Part shown: piece after piece, positions 17,999 through 26,317 of the stretch
Layout: each line of letters opens with the position of its first letter
How positions within the stretch are numbered: position 1 is the first letter of the stretch
DNA from: an uncultured Clostridia bacterium
GTDB taxonomy: Bacteria; Bacillota; Clostridia; Oscillospirales; Acutalibacteraceae
DNA: 64,000 bases
Assembly (NCBI GenBank): GCA_947585745.1
Contig: CANPXF010000004.1
Span: forward strand, 56,564 to 120,563
Direction of reading: 5' to 3'
Position numbers and translations under genes: made by a program
Notes under the pieces: model-generated
Seen by the model: the letters and a program-made list of their open reading frames with translations, nothing else
Databases searched by the model: none
What the model was told of the DNA's origin: nothing

Positions 17999-18973
17999 AT
18001 GAAAAATCAAGAATTAACGTTGACAAATGAATGGGATAAGACATTTCCTAAAAGTGAAAAGGTAAATCACAGAAAGGTTACGTTCCACAACAGATACGGA
18101 ATAACTTTAGCGGCCGATTTGTACGAGCCGAAAAACGCGCAGGGAAAGCTTTCCGCTATCGCTGTATGCGGACCTTTCGGCGCAGTTAAGGAGCAAAGCT
18201 CAGGGTTATATGCCCAAACTCTCGCGGAAAGAGGATTTCTGACAATAGCGTTCGACCCGTCCTTTACGGGTGAAAGCGGAGGACAGCCGAGATATGTTGC
18301 ATCTCCCGATATTAATACGGAAGACTTTTCCGCGGCGGTTGATTTTCTTTCTGTTCAGGAGAATGTTGACAGAGAGCGTATCGGAATACTCGGAATCTGC
18401 GGTTGGGGCGGAATGGCTTTGAATACTGCGGCTATAGATACACGAATTAAGGCAACTGTCGTGTCTACAATGTACGATATGAGCCGTGTTAACGCGAACG
18501 GATATTTTGACGCTATGGGCGCCGATGAACGCTATGAGCTTAGAAAAAAGCTTAATTCGCAGAGAACGGAGGATTATAAAAACGGGGAATATCAGTTAGG
18601 CGGAGGTGTTGTCGACCCGTTGCCCGATGACGCGCCGTTCTTCGTTAAGGATTACTATGATTACTATAAAACCAAACGCGGTTATCATAAGCGTTCGCTT
18701 AATTCAAACGGCGGTTGGAACACGACCTCCGCGCTTTCGTTTATGAATATGCCTATTCTTTCGTATGCCGATGAAATAAGAAGCGCGGTTTTATTAATAC
18801 ACGGAGAAAAAGCCCACTCAAAGTATTTCAGCGAGGACGCGTTTAAGAAGTTAAAAGGTGATAATAAAGAGCTTATGATTATTAAAGACGCGGTTCACAC
18901 AGACCTTTATGATAGAAAGGACATAATACCGTTTGATAAAATTACGGAATTTTTTAATACACATCTTATTTAA
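17999..18973 (+). CDS. Alpha/beta hydrolase, dienelactone-hydrolase-like
   Basis: This is a 324-residue cytosolic alpha/beta hydrolase. The nucleophile elbow reads LGICGWGGMA near residue 140, placing Cys where serine hydrolases have Ser, as in dienelactone hydrolases. LLIHGEKAHS near residue 275 and DAVHTDLYD near residue 300 supply the probable acid and His. AAGGAGG lies five bases before the ATG at 17999; an ATG eight codons earlier would start inside the core promoter region and is rejected. It is first in the MerR-controlled run with a flavodoxin and an alcohol dehydrogenase. Substrate unknown. Confidence 0.88.
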   Translation: MKNQELTLTNEWDKTFPKSEKVNHRKVTFHNRYGITLAADLYEPKNAQGKLSAIAVCGPFGAVKEQSSGLYAQTLAERGFLTIAFDPSFTGESGGQPRYVASPDINTEDFSAAVDFLSVQENVDRERIGILGICGWGGMALNTAAIDTRIKATVVSTMYDMSRVNANGYFDAMGADERYELRKKLNSQRTEDYKNGEYQLGGGVVDPLPDDAPFFVKDYYDYYKTKRGYHKRSLNSNGGWNTTSALSFMNMPILSYADEIRSAVLLIHGEKAHSKYFSEDAFKKLKGDNKELMIIKDAVHTDLYDRKDIIPFDKITEFFNTHLI

Positions 18974-18995
18974 TTAATCTGACGAGGTGGCTCTT

Positions 18996-19511
18996 ATGAA
19001 AAATCTTATTATTTACTATTCAAGAAGAGGACAAAACTACGTTAACGGAACAATAAAAAGCCTTGAAAAGGGTAATGCCGAGTTTATCGCGGGTTTTATT
19101 AAAGACGCTGTTGACGCGGACATATTTGAAGTCGATACGGTAAAACCATACAGCGAGGATTATACAGCCTGCACTGAGGAGGCTAAGGCGGAGCTAAGAG
19201 CAAAGGCGAGGCCCGAGTTAAAAAAGTATCTCAAAGATATTTCTGAGTATGAAAATATTTTTATTGCAGGTCCGAATTGGTGGGGAGTATATCCTATGGC
19301 TTTATACACACAGCTTGAAAAGCTTGATTTTAAAAACAAGACCGTTCACTATGTTGTTACGCACGAAGGCTCAGGCTTGGGCGGAGTCCCCGAAACTATT
19401 AAGGATTCGTGCAGAGGAGCGACTGTCGGCTCGGCGCTTGAAGTGCGCGGAGGAAACGCGCCGTCGTCGCGTTCACAGGTTGAAAATTGGGCAAAAAACG
19501 CAGTAAAGTAG
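18996..19511 (+). CDS. Flavodoxin family protein
   Basis: The 171-residue protein begins with a beta strand and the phosphate-binding-like turn YYSRRGQNYVNG, followed by FIAGPNWWGVYP near residue 90 and THEGSGLG near residue 128, the FMN-contacting loops of the flavodoxin_4 group. It would carry electrons through FMN, or act as an NAD(P)H-dependent reductase, in the cytosol. GAGG precedes the ATG at 18996. It lies 22 bases after the hydrolase and 24 bases before the alcohol dehydrogenase gene, in one transcript. Confidence 0.9.
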   Translation: MKNLIIYYSRRGQNYVNGTIKSLEKGNAEFIAGFIKDAVDADIFEVDTVKPYSEDYTACTEEAKAELRAKARPELKKYLKDISEYENIFIAGPNWWGVYPMALYTQLEKLDFKNKTVHYVVTHEGSGLGGVPETIKDSCRGATVGSALEVRGGNAPSSRSQVENWAKNAVK

Positions 19512-19535
19512 AAATAAAGTAGAAAGAGGTAAATT

Positions 19536-20705
19536 ATGAAAGACTTTGTATTTCACAACAAAACAAAAATCTATTTCGGAAAAGATATTATCAAAAACCT
19601 GAACGAGGAAATTGCAAAATTCGGAAAGAAGGTATTACTCGTTTACGGAGGAGGTTCAATTAAGAGAATAGGTCTTTACGACAAGGTGATTAAAGAGCTT
19701 GAAAAGGCGAATATGAAGGTTTTTGAGCTTTCGGGAGTTGAGCCGAATCCGCGCCATACCACAGTAAACAAGGGAGCGGACATCTGCAAAAAAGAGGGTA
19801 TCGACGTTTTGCTTGCTGTCGGCGGAGGTTCAACAATTGACGCGACAAAGGCGATTGCCGCGGCGGCTTATTATGACGGCGATTGCTGGGATTTAATTAC
19901 TCATAAAGCCGAGGTCGACAAAACCCTGCCGATAGTTTCTGTTCTTACACTTTCGGCGACAGGCTCCGAGATGGACGGAGGCTGTGTTATCAGCAACATT
20001 GAAACCAATGAGAAATACGGTTACTTTGCTCCCGATAACAACCCCGATGTGTCCTTCCTTGACCCGACAAACACCTATACGGTAAACGCTTATCAGACCG
20101 CGTGCGGAAGCGCTGATATTATGTCGCACGTTTTTGATATGGCATATTTTACAAAGGAAGATCAGATGGAAATGCTCGTACGTATGCAGGAGGAGGTTTT
20201 AAGCACGGTTGTAAAATATGCTCCGATTGCCATAAAAAAGCCTGACGATTACGACGCGAGGGCAAATCTTATGTGGGCGTCGTCGTGGGCGCTTAACGGA
20301 TTTTTATTCGACGGATTAAGTCAGTCTACCGTATGCCACGCGATGGAACACGAGCTTTCCGCGTTTTATGATATAACCCACGGTCACGGACTCGCCATTC
20401 TAACACCCCGCTGGCTGTCGTATGTTTTAGACGAGGAAACCGCCCCGCGCATTAAGCGTTTCGGAGTAAATGTACTCGGCGTAAATCCTTCTCTTTCGGA
20501 TATTGACGGAGCAAAAGATGCTATAAAGGCGCTTGAAAAGTTTTTCTTTGAAACTCTCGGATTAAAGAGCAGACTTTCCGAGCTTGGCATTGACGATAAA
20601 GACTTTAAGGCAATGGCAGAAAAGGCGTGCCGTTTTGATGTTCTGCACGGATTTACAGACCTTACTCCCGATGATGTCGAAGAAATTTATCGTATGTGTC
20701 TGTAA
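19536..20705 (+). CDS. Iron-containing alcohol dehydrogenase (YqhD/BDH-like)
   Basis: This 389-residue group III alcohol dehydrogenase has the nucleotide motif VGGGSTIDATK near residue 97 and metal-binding histidines in CHAMEHELSA and ITHGHGLAI between residues 268 and 288. It should reduce aldehydes with NAD(P)H; YqhD and butanol dehydrogenases are the closest functional types by motif. AGAGG lies before the ATG. Its place in a MerR-regulated run with a flavodoxin fits aldehyde or electrophile detoxification. Confidence 0.94.
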   Translation: MKDFVFHNKTKIYFGKDIIKNLNEEIAKFGKKVLLVYGGGSIKRIGLYDKVIKELEKANMKVFELSGVEPNPRHTTVNKGADICKKEGIDVLLAVGGGSTIDATKAIAAAAYYDGDCWDLITHKAEVDKTLPIVSVLTLSATGSEMDGGCVISNIETNEKYGYFAPDNNPDVSFLDPTNTYTVNAYQTACGSADIMSHVFDMAYFTKEDQMEMLVRMQEEVLSTVVKYAPIAIKKPDDYDARANLMWASSWALNGFLFDGLSQSTVCHAMEHELSAFYDITHGHGLAILTPRWLSYVLDEETAPRIKRFGVNVLGVNPSLSDIDGAKDAIKALEKFFFETLGLKSRLSELGIDDKDFKAMAEKACRFDVLHGFTDLTPDDVEEIYRMCL

Positions 20706-20778
20706 TTAAAAGCTTGTTATATAAGTTAAACACAATGTCTGTTTTAAGTGTTTGGGAAAATAAGCGGAGGTGCGTTTT

Positions 20779-21516
20779 GTGATTTATAAAAGTAAAATTA
20801 AAAGAGTCCTGATATTTTTATCCTTTATGATAATAGTATCTTTATTGTCAGCTTGCGCTGATACGAATAAGAATGTTTCACCCTCCGATTCCGCAAAAGG
20901 CTCTGTCGGCGCTTCAAATGGTGAGAAAACGAAAGAATCAGCTTCAAAGAAAAATAATATACTTATTGCTTATTTTTCACGCGTCGGAAATGCGGAGTAT
21001 AAAGAGAACGTAGATGCTGTTTCAAGCGCGAGCGTAAATTTAACAGGCGATAAAGTCTATGGAAACGCGGAGCTTCTTGCGGATATGGTACAGAAAGAAA
21101 CGGGGGGAGAGCTGTTTTTTATTAAAACGGTTAATAAGTACCCGTCCTCATATGACGACACAACAGAGAAAGCTAAAAAGGAGCAGGAGGAAAACGCCCG
21201 CCCAAAGCTTGCAAACCGTGTGAAAAATATGGAGTCTTACGATACCGTAATTCTGATTTACCCGATTTGGTGGGGCACGATTCCTATGCCTGTATCCACA
21301 TTCTTAGAGGAATATGACTTTTCGGGAAAAACTATATTACCGCTATGTACCAATGAGGGAAGTCAGCTTGGCAGTAGTGAGGATGATATTTCAAAGCTTT
21401 GCCCGAACGCAAAAATGAAAAGAGGATTGTCTGTTTTAGGCTCTGAAGTAAATGACGCCGAAGATGAAGTGAAAAAGTGGCTGAAATCCTCCGATGTAAC
21501 AAATGATGAAACGTAA
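20779..21516 (+). CDS. Flavodoxin-fold lipoprotein
   Basis: The 245-residue product has a type II signal peptide with lipobox LLSAC at residues 22-26, then a Ser/Lys-rich linker and a flavodoxin domain from about residue 60 (ILIAYFSRVGN, LIYPIWWGTIPMP, CTNEGSQLG). It should be anchored outside the membrane and carry FMN. GGAGG lies eight bases before GTG at 20779; another GTG at 20770 overlaps that site. It follows the dehydrogenase after 73 bases and may belong to the same transcript. Confidence 0.88.
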   Translation: MIYKSKIKRVLIFLSFMIIVSLLSACADTNKNVSPSDSAKGSVGASNGEKTKESASKKNNILIAYFSRVGNAEYKENVDAVSSASVNLTGDKVYGNAELLADMVQKETGGELFFIKTVNKYPSSYDDTTEKAKKEQEENARPKLANRVKNMESYDTVILIYPIWWGTIPMPVSTFLEEYDFSGKTILPLCTNEGSQLGSSEDDISKLCPNAKMKRGLSVLGSEVNDAEDEVKKWLKSSDVTNDET

Positions 21517-21542
21517 AAACGAATTATAAAAATTAATAAGAC

Positions 21543-21589
21543 TTGTCGGGGATTACTGCAATTTCTGTAATCCCCGACAGATTTTATAA
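21543..21589 (+). terminator. Terminator of the MerR-controlled redox run
   Basis: TGTCGGGGATTAC pairs with GTAATCCCCGACA around a ten-base loop, followed by GATTTTAT. It lies between convergent genes. Confidence 0.85.
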
Positions 21590-21655
21590 AAAGCATATTC
21601 CGTTTTCAATTCGGACAGAGCCGAAAATGCGTATCAATACCGATTTTGTGAAAGA

Positions 21656-22573
21656 TTAATCTTTGTTTTTTTGTAATTTATTTAAAATATCATAAATTTT
21701 TTCTCTCGTCGCAAGTCCTTTTGAAAATGCCGTCGCGTTTCCGCATGCCGTACCGAGTGCAAGCGCGTGAGAATATGATTTTGTCTTTTCGTATCCCGCG
21801 ATAAATCCGGCAACCATTGAATCGCCCGAACCTACGGTGTTAAGTACCTTTTCATTTAATACGCCGATTTTATGTTTGTTTTCAAATTCATCAATCAATA
21901 TTGCTCCGTCACCGCCGAGAGATACTATCACGTTTTTTGCCCCCATACTTTGGAGCTTTCTCGCGTATTTTTCAATATCGGTTTCGTTGTTTATTTCTGT
22001 ATCAAATATTTCTGATAACTCTTGTCTGTTTGGTTTTATAAGAAACGGATTGTATTTAAGCGAATTTACAAGGAGCTTTTTTGTTGCGTCAATAACTATT
22101 CTGACGTTCTTTCCTTTGAGCTTTTCAAGTATTTTATCATATGCGTCGCAGGAAAGTGTGTCTGGAATACTTCCCGCAAGTACGATAGTATCTCCGTTCG
22201 ATATTATGTCCGTTTTTTGAATAAGTAAATTAAATTCATCATTGCTTATTTCGGGGCCCTGACAGTTTATTTCGCTCTCGTCTGTGGAATTTATCTTGAT
22301 ATTTATTCTCGAAATGCCGTTTTTAAGCCTGATAAAGTCAGCCTTTATTTTTTTATCTTTGATTCCCTTTTCAATTTCATCTCCCGTAAATCCCGCGGTA
22401 AATCCCAACGCGGTACTCTGAATATCCAGTTCGGAAAGTATACAAGATACATTTATTCCCTTTCCGCCTATATAGTATTCCTCTCTTGTCGTGCGATTTG
22501 TAATACCTTTTTTGAAGTCGTCAAGATAAACGATATAGTCTATTGAGGGATTAAGAGTCACTGTGTAAATCAT
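21656..22573 (-). CDS. fruK: 1-phosphofructokinase (PfkB family)
   Basis: This 305-residue PfkB-family sugar kinase opens with the FruK/LacC N-terminus MIYTVTLNPSIDY, has YIGGKGINVS near residue 33 for sugar binding, and TVGSGDSMVAGFIAGYE near residue 245 with the catalytic Asp. It phosphorylates fructose 1-phosphate to fructose 1,6-bisphosphate; tagatose 6-phosphate kinase is the main alternative. Unusually for fruK, no fructose PTS or DeoR regulator is next to it. AGGGAGG precedes the ATG. Confidence 0.9.
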   Translation of the reverse strand: MIYTVTLNPSIDYIVYLDDFKKGITNRTTREEYYIGGKGINVSCILSELDIQSTALGFTAGFTGDEIEKGIKDKKIKADFIRLKNGISRINIKINSTDESEINCQGPEISNDEFNLLIQKTDIISNGDTIVLAGSIPDTLSCDAYDKILEKLKGKNVRIVIDATKKLLVNSLKYNPFLIKPNRQELSEIFDTEINNETDIEKYARKLQSMGAKNVIVSLGGDGAILIDEFENKHKIGVLNEKVLNTVGSGDSMVAGFIAGYEKTKSYSHALALGTACGNATAFSKGLATREKIYDILNKLQKNKD

Positions 22574-22858
22574 TTTTACCTCCCTGATTATAAATTTTTA
22601 AAAATCTTTTATATACGTTTAGTGCGCGTATATTTACTTTTTAATAAATTATAACACTAATTTGGTAAAAATAAGCAAAAAAAATTAAATTAAAAAAATT
22701 TTCCCGAAATTTCTTTATAAAGATAGTCGGGATTTTGTTTTGTTTCCAGTGTTTTAATAATTTAATATTAAACGTTTCCCCATAAAAACCTTCCACAGGA
22801 CGGTTTTCTTAACGCTCGGCTTCAAGTCCTGTCATCTCTTTGAATTTTGATAATAAAT
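22574..22858. other. Non-coding upstream region of fruK
   Basis: A likely -10 box for fruK (TATAAT on the minus strand, 22648-22653) lies here with no clear -35, flanked by the imperfect repeat ATACGCGCACTAAACGTAT. Farther out ACAGGAC and GTCCTGT near 22795-22840 could pair. I see no gene. Confidence 0.4.
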
Positions 22859-22890
22859 CAGGGAGTATCAAAAGATACTCCCTGTTATAT
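22859..22890. terminator. Terminator-like hairpin between fruK and tRNA-Leu
   Basis: CAGGGAGTATC pairs with GATACTCCCTG around AAA(A), followed on the plus strand by TTATATTT. It may stop transcripts from either side. Confidence 0.6.
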
Positions 22891-22949
22891 TTACATAGTG
22901 CTTTTGTTTTATAGTATTTCACAAAAAATTATAACTATGTCACTTTCAA

Positions 22950-23089
22950 GTGCCGAAGGCGCAATCGCAAAAGGTTGTTAGCGACAGCGAGCCGTTGGGA
23001 GGGCGTTTACAACCGAGCAGGCGAGCCGAGCGTGACCTTTTGCGAAAAAGGAGGAGCAGTCAAGCGGGCGACTGATTTTTTTGCAAGGC
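22950..23089. other. GC-rich structured non-coding element next to tRNA-Leu
   Basis: Unlike its AT-rich surroundings this stretch is rich in G and C and in paired arms: TCGCAAAAGGT with ACCTTTTGCGA, an inner GGTTGT with ACAACC, and GATTTTTTTGC with GCAAAAAAATC just beyond. It has no credible coding frame. It may be a small RNA, a repeat element, or part of the tRNA-Leu 3' trailer. Confidence 0.4.
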
Positions 23090-23121
23090 AAAAAAATCGG
23101 AGCAAGCGACACTTGCTCCGA
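23090..23121 (-). terminator. Terminator of tRNA-Leu
   Basis: On the minus strand TCGGAGCAAG and CTTGCTCCGA close a five-base loop and are followed directly by seven T. It lies a few bases after the tRNA CCA end. Confidence 0.9.
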
Positions 23122-23123
23122 CG

Positions 23124-23210
23124 TGGTGCGGATAACAGGACTTGAACCTGCATGAAATTGCTTTCACATGGACCTGAACCATGCGCGTCTGCCAATTCCG
23201 CCATATCCGC
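23124..23210 (-). tRNA. tRNA-Leu (CAG)
   Basis: This 87-base class II tRNA folds with a seven-pair acceptor stem (GCGGATA with TATCCGC), a long variable arm and the T-loop GTTCAAGTC. The anticodon loop TTCAGGT gives CAG. CCA is encoded at 23124-23126. Confidence 0.95.
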
Positions 23211-23356
23211 ATATTAAATTTAGTTTCAATTTGAGTTTACAAAGGCGGTGTTAATTAAATTAAAATTTTCCACACTTGTGTATTTTCAACTCACCCATTA
23301 TATCAAATAATGGGTGAGTTGTCAATTTGTGATTGTGTTATTTCAGAACTTTTTCT

Positions 23357-25237
23357 TTAAAATCCTTTGGCTCTTATTTCTTTATTAGAAATTTGAAAAT
23401 CTGCGTATTTATTGAGGTCGCTCAGAGTTATTTCGTGTCCCATTAGTCTTGTGCTAAGCGGTGCAAGCTCCATATAGTCGCCGTAATGATTTGTCAGATA
23501 TTCCTTATATTTTGCGGGGACGGGCATTTTATATCCGTTAAAGTCAAGGCGAATTTCATCGTCAAGAAAAGTTTTGTCAAACCCGCCTTTATGAACGCTT
23601 TTGCCCATTCCGTCGTAAAGATATTTCGCGTTTTTCTTGTGCTTAAACATCTCAAGCGTAAACAGCAACATTCTTGTTGAAAAGCGAAGGGGGAAGATAT
23701 TCTTGAAAAAATTGCTTATTGCCGACTGGATTTTTTTCCCGTTGTAGACTCTTCTGTGGTTCCATTTATTAAATACCATTGCAAGCCAGAACAAAGTGAG
23801 TTGACTGTGTATCTTTTGTCCGAGCTTTGAGTTCGCGGTCTTATCGTGGCAGAAAATATCAAACGCAAACCCGTTGTTCATTCCTTTATGATTTTTTGAG
23901 AAGTCGGTCGCGAAAACGGTATCGGTAATTCTTAATTTTGCGTAGCAGTAGTTATATGTTTTATCTTTTTTGGGGTCTTGAAGTATCATACCGTCAGGGA
24001 GCTCGTCCGGCGCGACCTCTAAAAATTTGTCGTAATCCTTTCGCAACATCATAATATCAACATCATCGTCCCAAGGAATAAATCCCCTGTGTCTTGCGGC
24101 GCCTAAAAGCGTTCCACCGCCCAAATACCACTTAATATTATGCTTTTTACATATCTTATCAACCTCAAGCAGATACGCCATAAGCACATTCTGTATCGCG
24201 TTAAGCCGTCCGTAATGCTCATTTTCAAAACGGAAGTCGTCGGCGATTTCACCCTTGTAGCTGATAACGCTAAGTTCAAGCGCGGTTTTTAAATTAATTG
24301 TCGGATTAAACCCCGAAAATACTATTTTTCCACAGTTTAGTTCGTTACCTTCAAAGTTTCCGCTGTCAAGCATTTTTATTTTTACATCATTTCCGAAAAT
24401 ATCGTGGAGCATAGCTGAAACGGTTCCTGTAGAGGCGACTGAATCAATGCCCGAAACATTATATACTCCGTTTAATTTTTTATCAATCAGGTAGTAAAGC
24501 GCTTTGAAAACATCGCTCATATAAATAAACGATATTTTATTTTCGGTACTGTAAAGTTCTGTTTCCTCACTTTTTGCGATTGACCTGAAAATACTTTCAA
24601 GTCCGTTGTATATTCCGCTTCCCGCTCCTAAAATTACGCCGGTTCTGAGTGTAGCGCCGTTTATATTTTTAGTTCTTAGAGAAAAAATGCTTTCAATACT
24701 TCTTAAAAGCTGTACGCTGTAATCGTCTATGCCCGCGTATCCAAATTCTGTTTCGGCAAAGGCGCGGTATTTGTTTTCTCCTTGTCCGTAAACTCTGCTG
24801 TCGGAGAGGAGAATTATTTTTTCTGCCTTTCTGCTTTGGGCAAGGTCTATTACCAAATTCAGCGCTCGTGTTTCCGCTTTGTACTCCTCAAAACCGCCTT
24901 TTATTTTTGTACCGCAAAGTCCCGTGTGTATAACAATATCAATCTTTTGTTTAATATCATCAATATGCTCTGTGCCATTGTAAATCAAATCTCCGCGCTC
25001 AAGCGCGTCGGGAATAATTTTCTGCTCAAAATTTTCTTCCTGAGAGCATAAGAAAATTTTTGCGCCGAGGTTAAGCTTATCGTTAAGACATTGTATTGTA
25101 TAAGCGAGCGCCAGCGCCGTTTCGTGACCTGAAATAAGTATAGATTTATTTTTCAACTTATCGGGTTTAGATTCCGCCACAGCGGGGCTCATTGCCCAGT
25201 CAAACTGAAACACATTAAGAATATCTTTCATCAACAT
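23357..25237 (-). CDS. SDR/epimerase domain fused to LicD-family phosphotransferase
   Basis: The 626-residue protein joins two enzymes. Residues 1-310 are an NAD-dependent epimerase/SDR fold (KSILISGHETALALAYTI, later SYVYMSDVF-like and YNVSGIDS segments). Residues 345-626 are a LicD/FKRP nucleotidyltransferase-fold domain with WYLGGGTLLGAARH and the metal-binding WDDDVDIMM. LicD proteins transfer phosphocholine or similar groups onto surface polysaccharides or teichoic acids. GAGG precedes the ATG at 25237, ten bases after the upstream epimerase stop, so it is the last gene of the surface-polymer operon. Confidence 0.88.
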   Translation of the reverse strand: MLMKDILNVFQFDWAMSPAVAESKPDKLKNKSILISGHETALALAYTIQCLNDKLNLGAKIFLCSQEENFEQKIIPDALERGDLIYNGTEHIDDIKQKIDIVIHTGLCGTKIKGGFEEYKAETRALNLVIDLAQSRKAEKIILLSDSRVYGQGENKYRAFAETEFGYAGIDDYSVQLLRSIESIFSLRTKNINGATLRTGVILGAGSGIYNGLESIFRSIAKSEETELYSTENKISFIYMSDVFKALYYLIDKKLNGVYNVSGIDSVASTGTVSAMLHDIFGNDVKIKMLDSGNFEGNELNCGKIVFSGFNPTINLKTALELSVISYKGEIADDFRFENEHYGRLNAIQNVLMAYLLEVDKICKKHNIKWYLGGGTLLGAARHRGFIPWDDDVDIMMLRKDYDKFLEVAPDELPDGMILQDPKKDKTYNYCYAKLRITDTVFATDFSKNHKGMNNGFAFDIFCHDKTANSKLGQKIHSQLTLFWLAMVFNKWNHRRVYNGKKIQSAISNFFKNIFPLRFSTRMLLFTLEMFKHKKNAKYLYDGMGKSVHKGGFDKTFLDDEIRLDFNGYKMPVPAKYKEYLTNHYGDYMELAPLSTRLMGHEITLSDLNKYADFQISNKEIRAKGF

Positions 25238-25247
25238 TGCGCTCACC

Positions 25248-26264
25248 TCATTTACTCTTTTCTTCTAAAAAAATCTTTACGCTGTTTACAATTCCGTTTT
25301 GCAAATCTACCTTAGGCTCAAAGCCGATTGATTTAAGCTTTTCGTTCTCCAGAATTTTTAAAGTCGGAGCCATAGGGGAGAGAGTTTTAAGCTTATTTTT
25401 ATATACAATTTTAATCGCTAAGTCAGAAAACATTTTAACGCAATATTGCGCTATGACATGTGCGCTTGCGACGATTCCCGACGAAACGTTATATATTTCA
25501 GCGCTTTTTCCGCTGTTTAAAATTTTAAGAACGGAGGTTACGGCGTCTGTTACATAGATATAGCTTTCGACAATATTATCACATTTCTCTATGACAATAT
25601 TGTGCTTATTTGAAACATCTGAAAAAATTTTTTCACATCTGTCGTTATCATAAAAACCGCGGTATCCGAAAATTCTGCACATATGCGCAAGCTTGATGTC
25701 AAGTTGATGTTCCCTTGCAAGAACGAGCGCCGTGCTTTCAAAAATTCTTTGCGTCTGAATATCCCTGCAATCGGGATTACAGCAGTCGCAATAGCCCATA
25801 TCGGTTTCACAAATTGTATCTCTGCCGTTAAATACATCTCCGTAAATTTCAGAGCGGGAGCATATGACTGCAGATGATTTGTTATTTTTTATAAGCTCCA
25901 AAATGTTGATTATTTCACTATCATTTTCAGGAATTTGAGCGCTGATAACGAAATCCGCGGATACGGAAGCGAGGTTTGAATAATTCCCGCTTACGATAAA
26001 TTCAATATCGTTTCTGTAGGTCAGCTTGCCGTACCGCTTAAAAATCTCGTCGCTTTTATCCACCGCGACAATCTTTGCGTTGGTGGCGTTAACGTCGTTG
26101 CTGATAAGAAAAGCGCACGAAAGGTAAAAGCCGAGAAGTTCTCCCGCTCCTGTTATCAAAACGGTTTTGTTTTTAAATTCAGAAAAGTCGTTTTCGGTTT
26201 TTGCGATTTTTTCTATATCGTTGTAAAGGTTAGATTTCAATAGATTTTTAACTTCGTATTCCAT
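25248..26264 (-). CDS. NAD-dependent epimerase/dehydratase family protein
   Basis: This 338-residue protein has the SDR Rossmann motif TVLITGAGELLGFYLS near residue 35 and resembles nucleotide-sugar epimerases and decarboxylases. The usual catalytic Tyr-x-x-x-Lys is not obvious at its expected place, so activity is uncertain. It is similar in plan to the N-terminal domain of the next gene and ends ten bases before it. It probably prepares or modifies a nucleotide-activated precursor for the glycopolymer made by this operon. Confidence 0.82.
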   Translation of the reverse strand: MEYEVKNLLKSNLYNDIEKIAKTENDFSEFKNKTVLITGAGELLGFYLSCAFLISNDVNATNAKIVAVDKSDEIFKRYGKLTYRNDIEFIVSGNYSNLASVSADFVISAQIPENDSEIINILELIKNNKSSAVICSRSEIYGDVFNGRDTICETDMGYCDCCNPDCRDIQTQRIFESTALVLAREHQLDIKLAHMCRIFGYRGFYDNDRCEKIFSDVSNKHNIVIEKCDNIVESYIYVTDAVTSVLKILNSGKSAEIYNVSSGIVASAHVIAQYCVKMFSDLAIKIVYKNKLKTLSPMAPTLKILENEKLKSIGFEPKVDLQNGIVNSVKIFLEEKSK

Positions 26265-26287
26265 ACCAAACTCCTGATATACAACAT

Positions 26288-26310
26288 ATGCCGGCGTTGT
26301 CTGCCGGCAT
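26288..26310 (-). other. Hairpin between the ABC genes and the epimerase genes
   Basis: ATGCCGGC and GCCGGCAT form a perfect eight-pair stem around GTTGTCT with no T-run on the minus strand. It may stabilise or process the operon mRNA rather than terminate it. Confidence 0.5.
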
Positions 26311-26317
26311 AAATAGA

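Noticed and set aside
23007..23204. 65-residue open frame on the minus strand over the tRNA-Leu region
   Set aside because: It is the tRNA gene and its trailer read as codons; no ribosome site and no independent evidence.
26288..26310. Hairpin as terminator of the glycopolymer export genes
   Set aside because: A perfect stem but no T-run on the transcribed strand, so termination is not supported.
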